A model generated the notes under the pieces. The model was not told the origin of the DNA and made no database searches. It worked only from the letters and a program-made list of their open reading frames with translations. Made by a program: the position numbers and the translations under genes. Shown here in pieces: positions 63,169 to 64,000 of a stretch of DNA of 64,000 nt. Origin of the DNA: Gordonia crocea (GTDB taxonomy: Bacteria > Actinomycetota > Actinomycetes > Mycobacteriales > Mycobacteriaceae). The stretch spans positions 1,798,001 to 1,862,000 of the forward strand of contig NZ_BJOU01000001.1 in assembly GCF_009932435.1 (NCBI RefSeq), given 5' to 3'. The stretch's first letter is position 1; the number at the start of each line of letters is the position of its first letter.

Positions 63169-64000
63169 ATGACCAAACCCTTGTCGGAGTCTCCGCGCGC
63201 CCTCGACGCGACCGAACTGGACCGCCTTGCCGGCACCGCGCGCGACCGTGCCGTCGACGTCCTGCGGCTGGCCAGCCTGCTCGTCGTCGTCGCCGGACAC
63301 TCGATCATGCTGACCGTCGCGGCACCGCCGGCCGGTGGGGACCGGCTCATCCTGGGCAACCTCCTCGGCGACCACCCGATCCTGCAACTGGCCACCTGGT
63401 TGTTCCAGGTGCTGCCGCTGTTCTTCTTCGCCGGTGCCGCGGCGGCCACCTACGGGTGGCGGCCCGACACCCGGCCCGGGCACTGGCTGCTGCGCCGCGC
63501 GCAACGGCTGTTGCGCCCGGTGTTCTGGTACCTCGTTGTTGTCGGTGCGGCACTGGGTATCGCCGCGTGGGTCGGCTGCCCGGCCGCGGTCGACGTCATC
63601 GGCCGCCTCGGCGTCCAGCTCCTCTGGTTCCTGGGCGCCTACCTGGTGATCCTGGCGACCGTCGCCCTGCTGCAACGGATGTCGCGGCCGATCCACATCC
63701 TGATCGGGGTGGCGGTCTGCTACGGCGCCACGGCGGTGGCCGACGCCGCCCGACTGGGGGCCGACGGTGCCGCGCCGCGGTGGACGATGATCACCTTCGC
63801 CACTGCGTGGATGGTCCCGGCGGTCCTTGGGATCGGGTACGCCAAGCGCCTCGTCGCACCGCGGGTCGCGGCGGTGGGCGCCGTACTGATGCTGGCCGTC
63901 AACACCGGGATGGTCGTCGCCGGACCCTATGACGTCTCGATGGTGACCGTGCCCGGGCAGCGGCTGTCGAATATGAGTCCGCCCAGCGTGCTGCTCGCCG
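63169..64000 (+). CDS. Acyltransferase family 3 membrane protein, N-terminal part (3' end outside window)
   Basis: The frame is open to the right edge of the window (277 codons). Multiple membrane helices with the early RAVDVLRLASLLVVVAGHS, containing the R..D..R...H pattern, are typical of acyltransferase_3 proteins that acetylate sugars and envelope glycolipids. Further features are LFFFAGAAAATYGW and [14 protein letters not shown]. The ATG at 63169 follows TGGAGGA. It is transcribed away from the AcoR-like gene, with 140 bp between them; that gap shows no further motif. Confidence 0.85.
   Translation, partial: MTKPLSESPRALDATELDRLAGTARDRAVDVLRLASLLVVVAGHSIMLTVAAPPAGGDRLILGNLLGDHPILQLATWLFQVLPLFFFAGAAAATYGWRPDTRPGHWLLRRAQRLLRPVFWYLVVVGAALGIAAWVGCPAAVDVIGRLGVQLLWFLGAYLVILATVALLQRMSRPIHILIGVAVCYGATAVADAARLGADGAAPRWTMITFATAWMVPAVLGIGYAKRLVAPRVAAVGAVLMLAVNTGMVVAGPYDVSMVTVPGQRLSNMSPPSVLLA

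Overview
The window is a high-GC, gene-dense piece of a bacterial chromosome. Gene content and order point to the Mycobacteriales (Actinobacteria), probably Gordonia or a close relative. The evidence for this is infB-rbfA-nrnA-MATE, pptH-pptT-truB, pdtaR-polA-rpsA-coaE-DUF402-uvrB-USP and uvrA-infC-rpmI-rplT-tsnR in mycobacterial order; frequent GTG starts and 4-bp stop/start overlaps; a BacA-type exporter; a 13E12-type HNH protein; an NDMA-type alcohol dehydrogenase; and several DtxR/IdeR-like iron boxes. Genus is an inference from content only. No prophage, insertion sequence, CRISPR array or rRNA was seen.

Layout. 1-3.1 kb: the end of infB, rbfA, a DHH phosphoesterase and a MATE exporter, tightly packed. 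3.1-5.1 kb: a secreted lipase-like hydrolase, a lipoprotein and an O-methyltransferase, two of them behind iron-box-like sites. 5.1-7.7 kb: pptH-pptT-truB. 7.7-10.7 kb: a TetR regulator divergent from a carotenoid oxygenase-thioesterase pair, with a clear operator between. 10.7-15.3 kb: a proline-rich membrane protein coupled to a BacA-like ABC exporter, then an acyl-CoA synthetase. 15.3-17.9 kb: a strong iron box followed by a secreted protein and an ABC-2 transporter, all translationally coupled. 17.9-25.6 kb: a membrane protein with an internal duplication, a secreted esterase, a decayed acyl-CoA synthetase, a DUF218 protein, DipZ with two small secreted proteins, and an enoyl-CoA hydratase. 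25.6-26.0 kb: tandem repeats running into a tRNA-Leu(CAA). 26-41.4 kb: pdtaR, a binding lipoprotein, polA, a glutamate-type ABC uptake system, a decarboxylating dehydrogenase, a small opposite-strand group, rpsA, ferritin, nicotinamidase, an SDR and coaE. 41.3-55.7 kb: TetR, DUF402, uvrB, USP, HelD helicase, MBL hydrolase, uvrA, infC-rpmI-rplT and tsnR. 55.7-64 kb: an SOS-type HNH endonuclease, an unknown protein, an adh-aldh pair with an AcoR-like activator, and the start of an acyltransferase.

How the genes work together. Most of the window is core information processing: translation factors, ribosomal proteins, UvrA/UvrB, PolI, HelD, a tRNA and two RNA-modifying enzymes. Around it lie envelope and export functions (BacA, DipZ, secreted proteins) and metal-dependent control. 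Candidate iron boxes precede the lipase, the methyltransferase, the secreted-protein/ABC-2 operon and ferritin, so iron is the regulatory theme that recurs most. The two regulated catabolic modules (TetR/carotenoid oxygenase and AcoR/adh-aldh) each have a visible palindrome in the expected place. Many genes appear to start leaderless, with a TANNNT box 6-8 nt upstream of the start codon.
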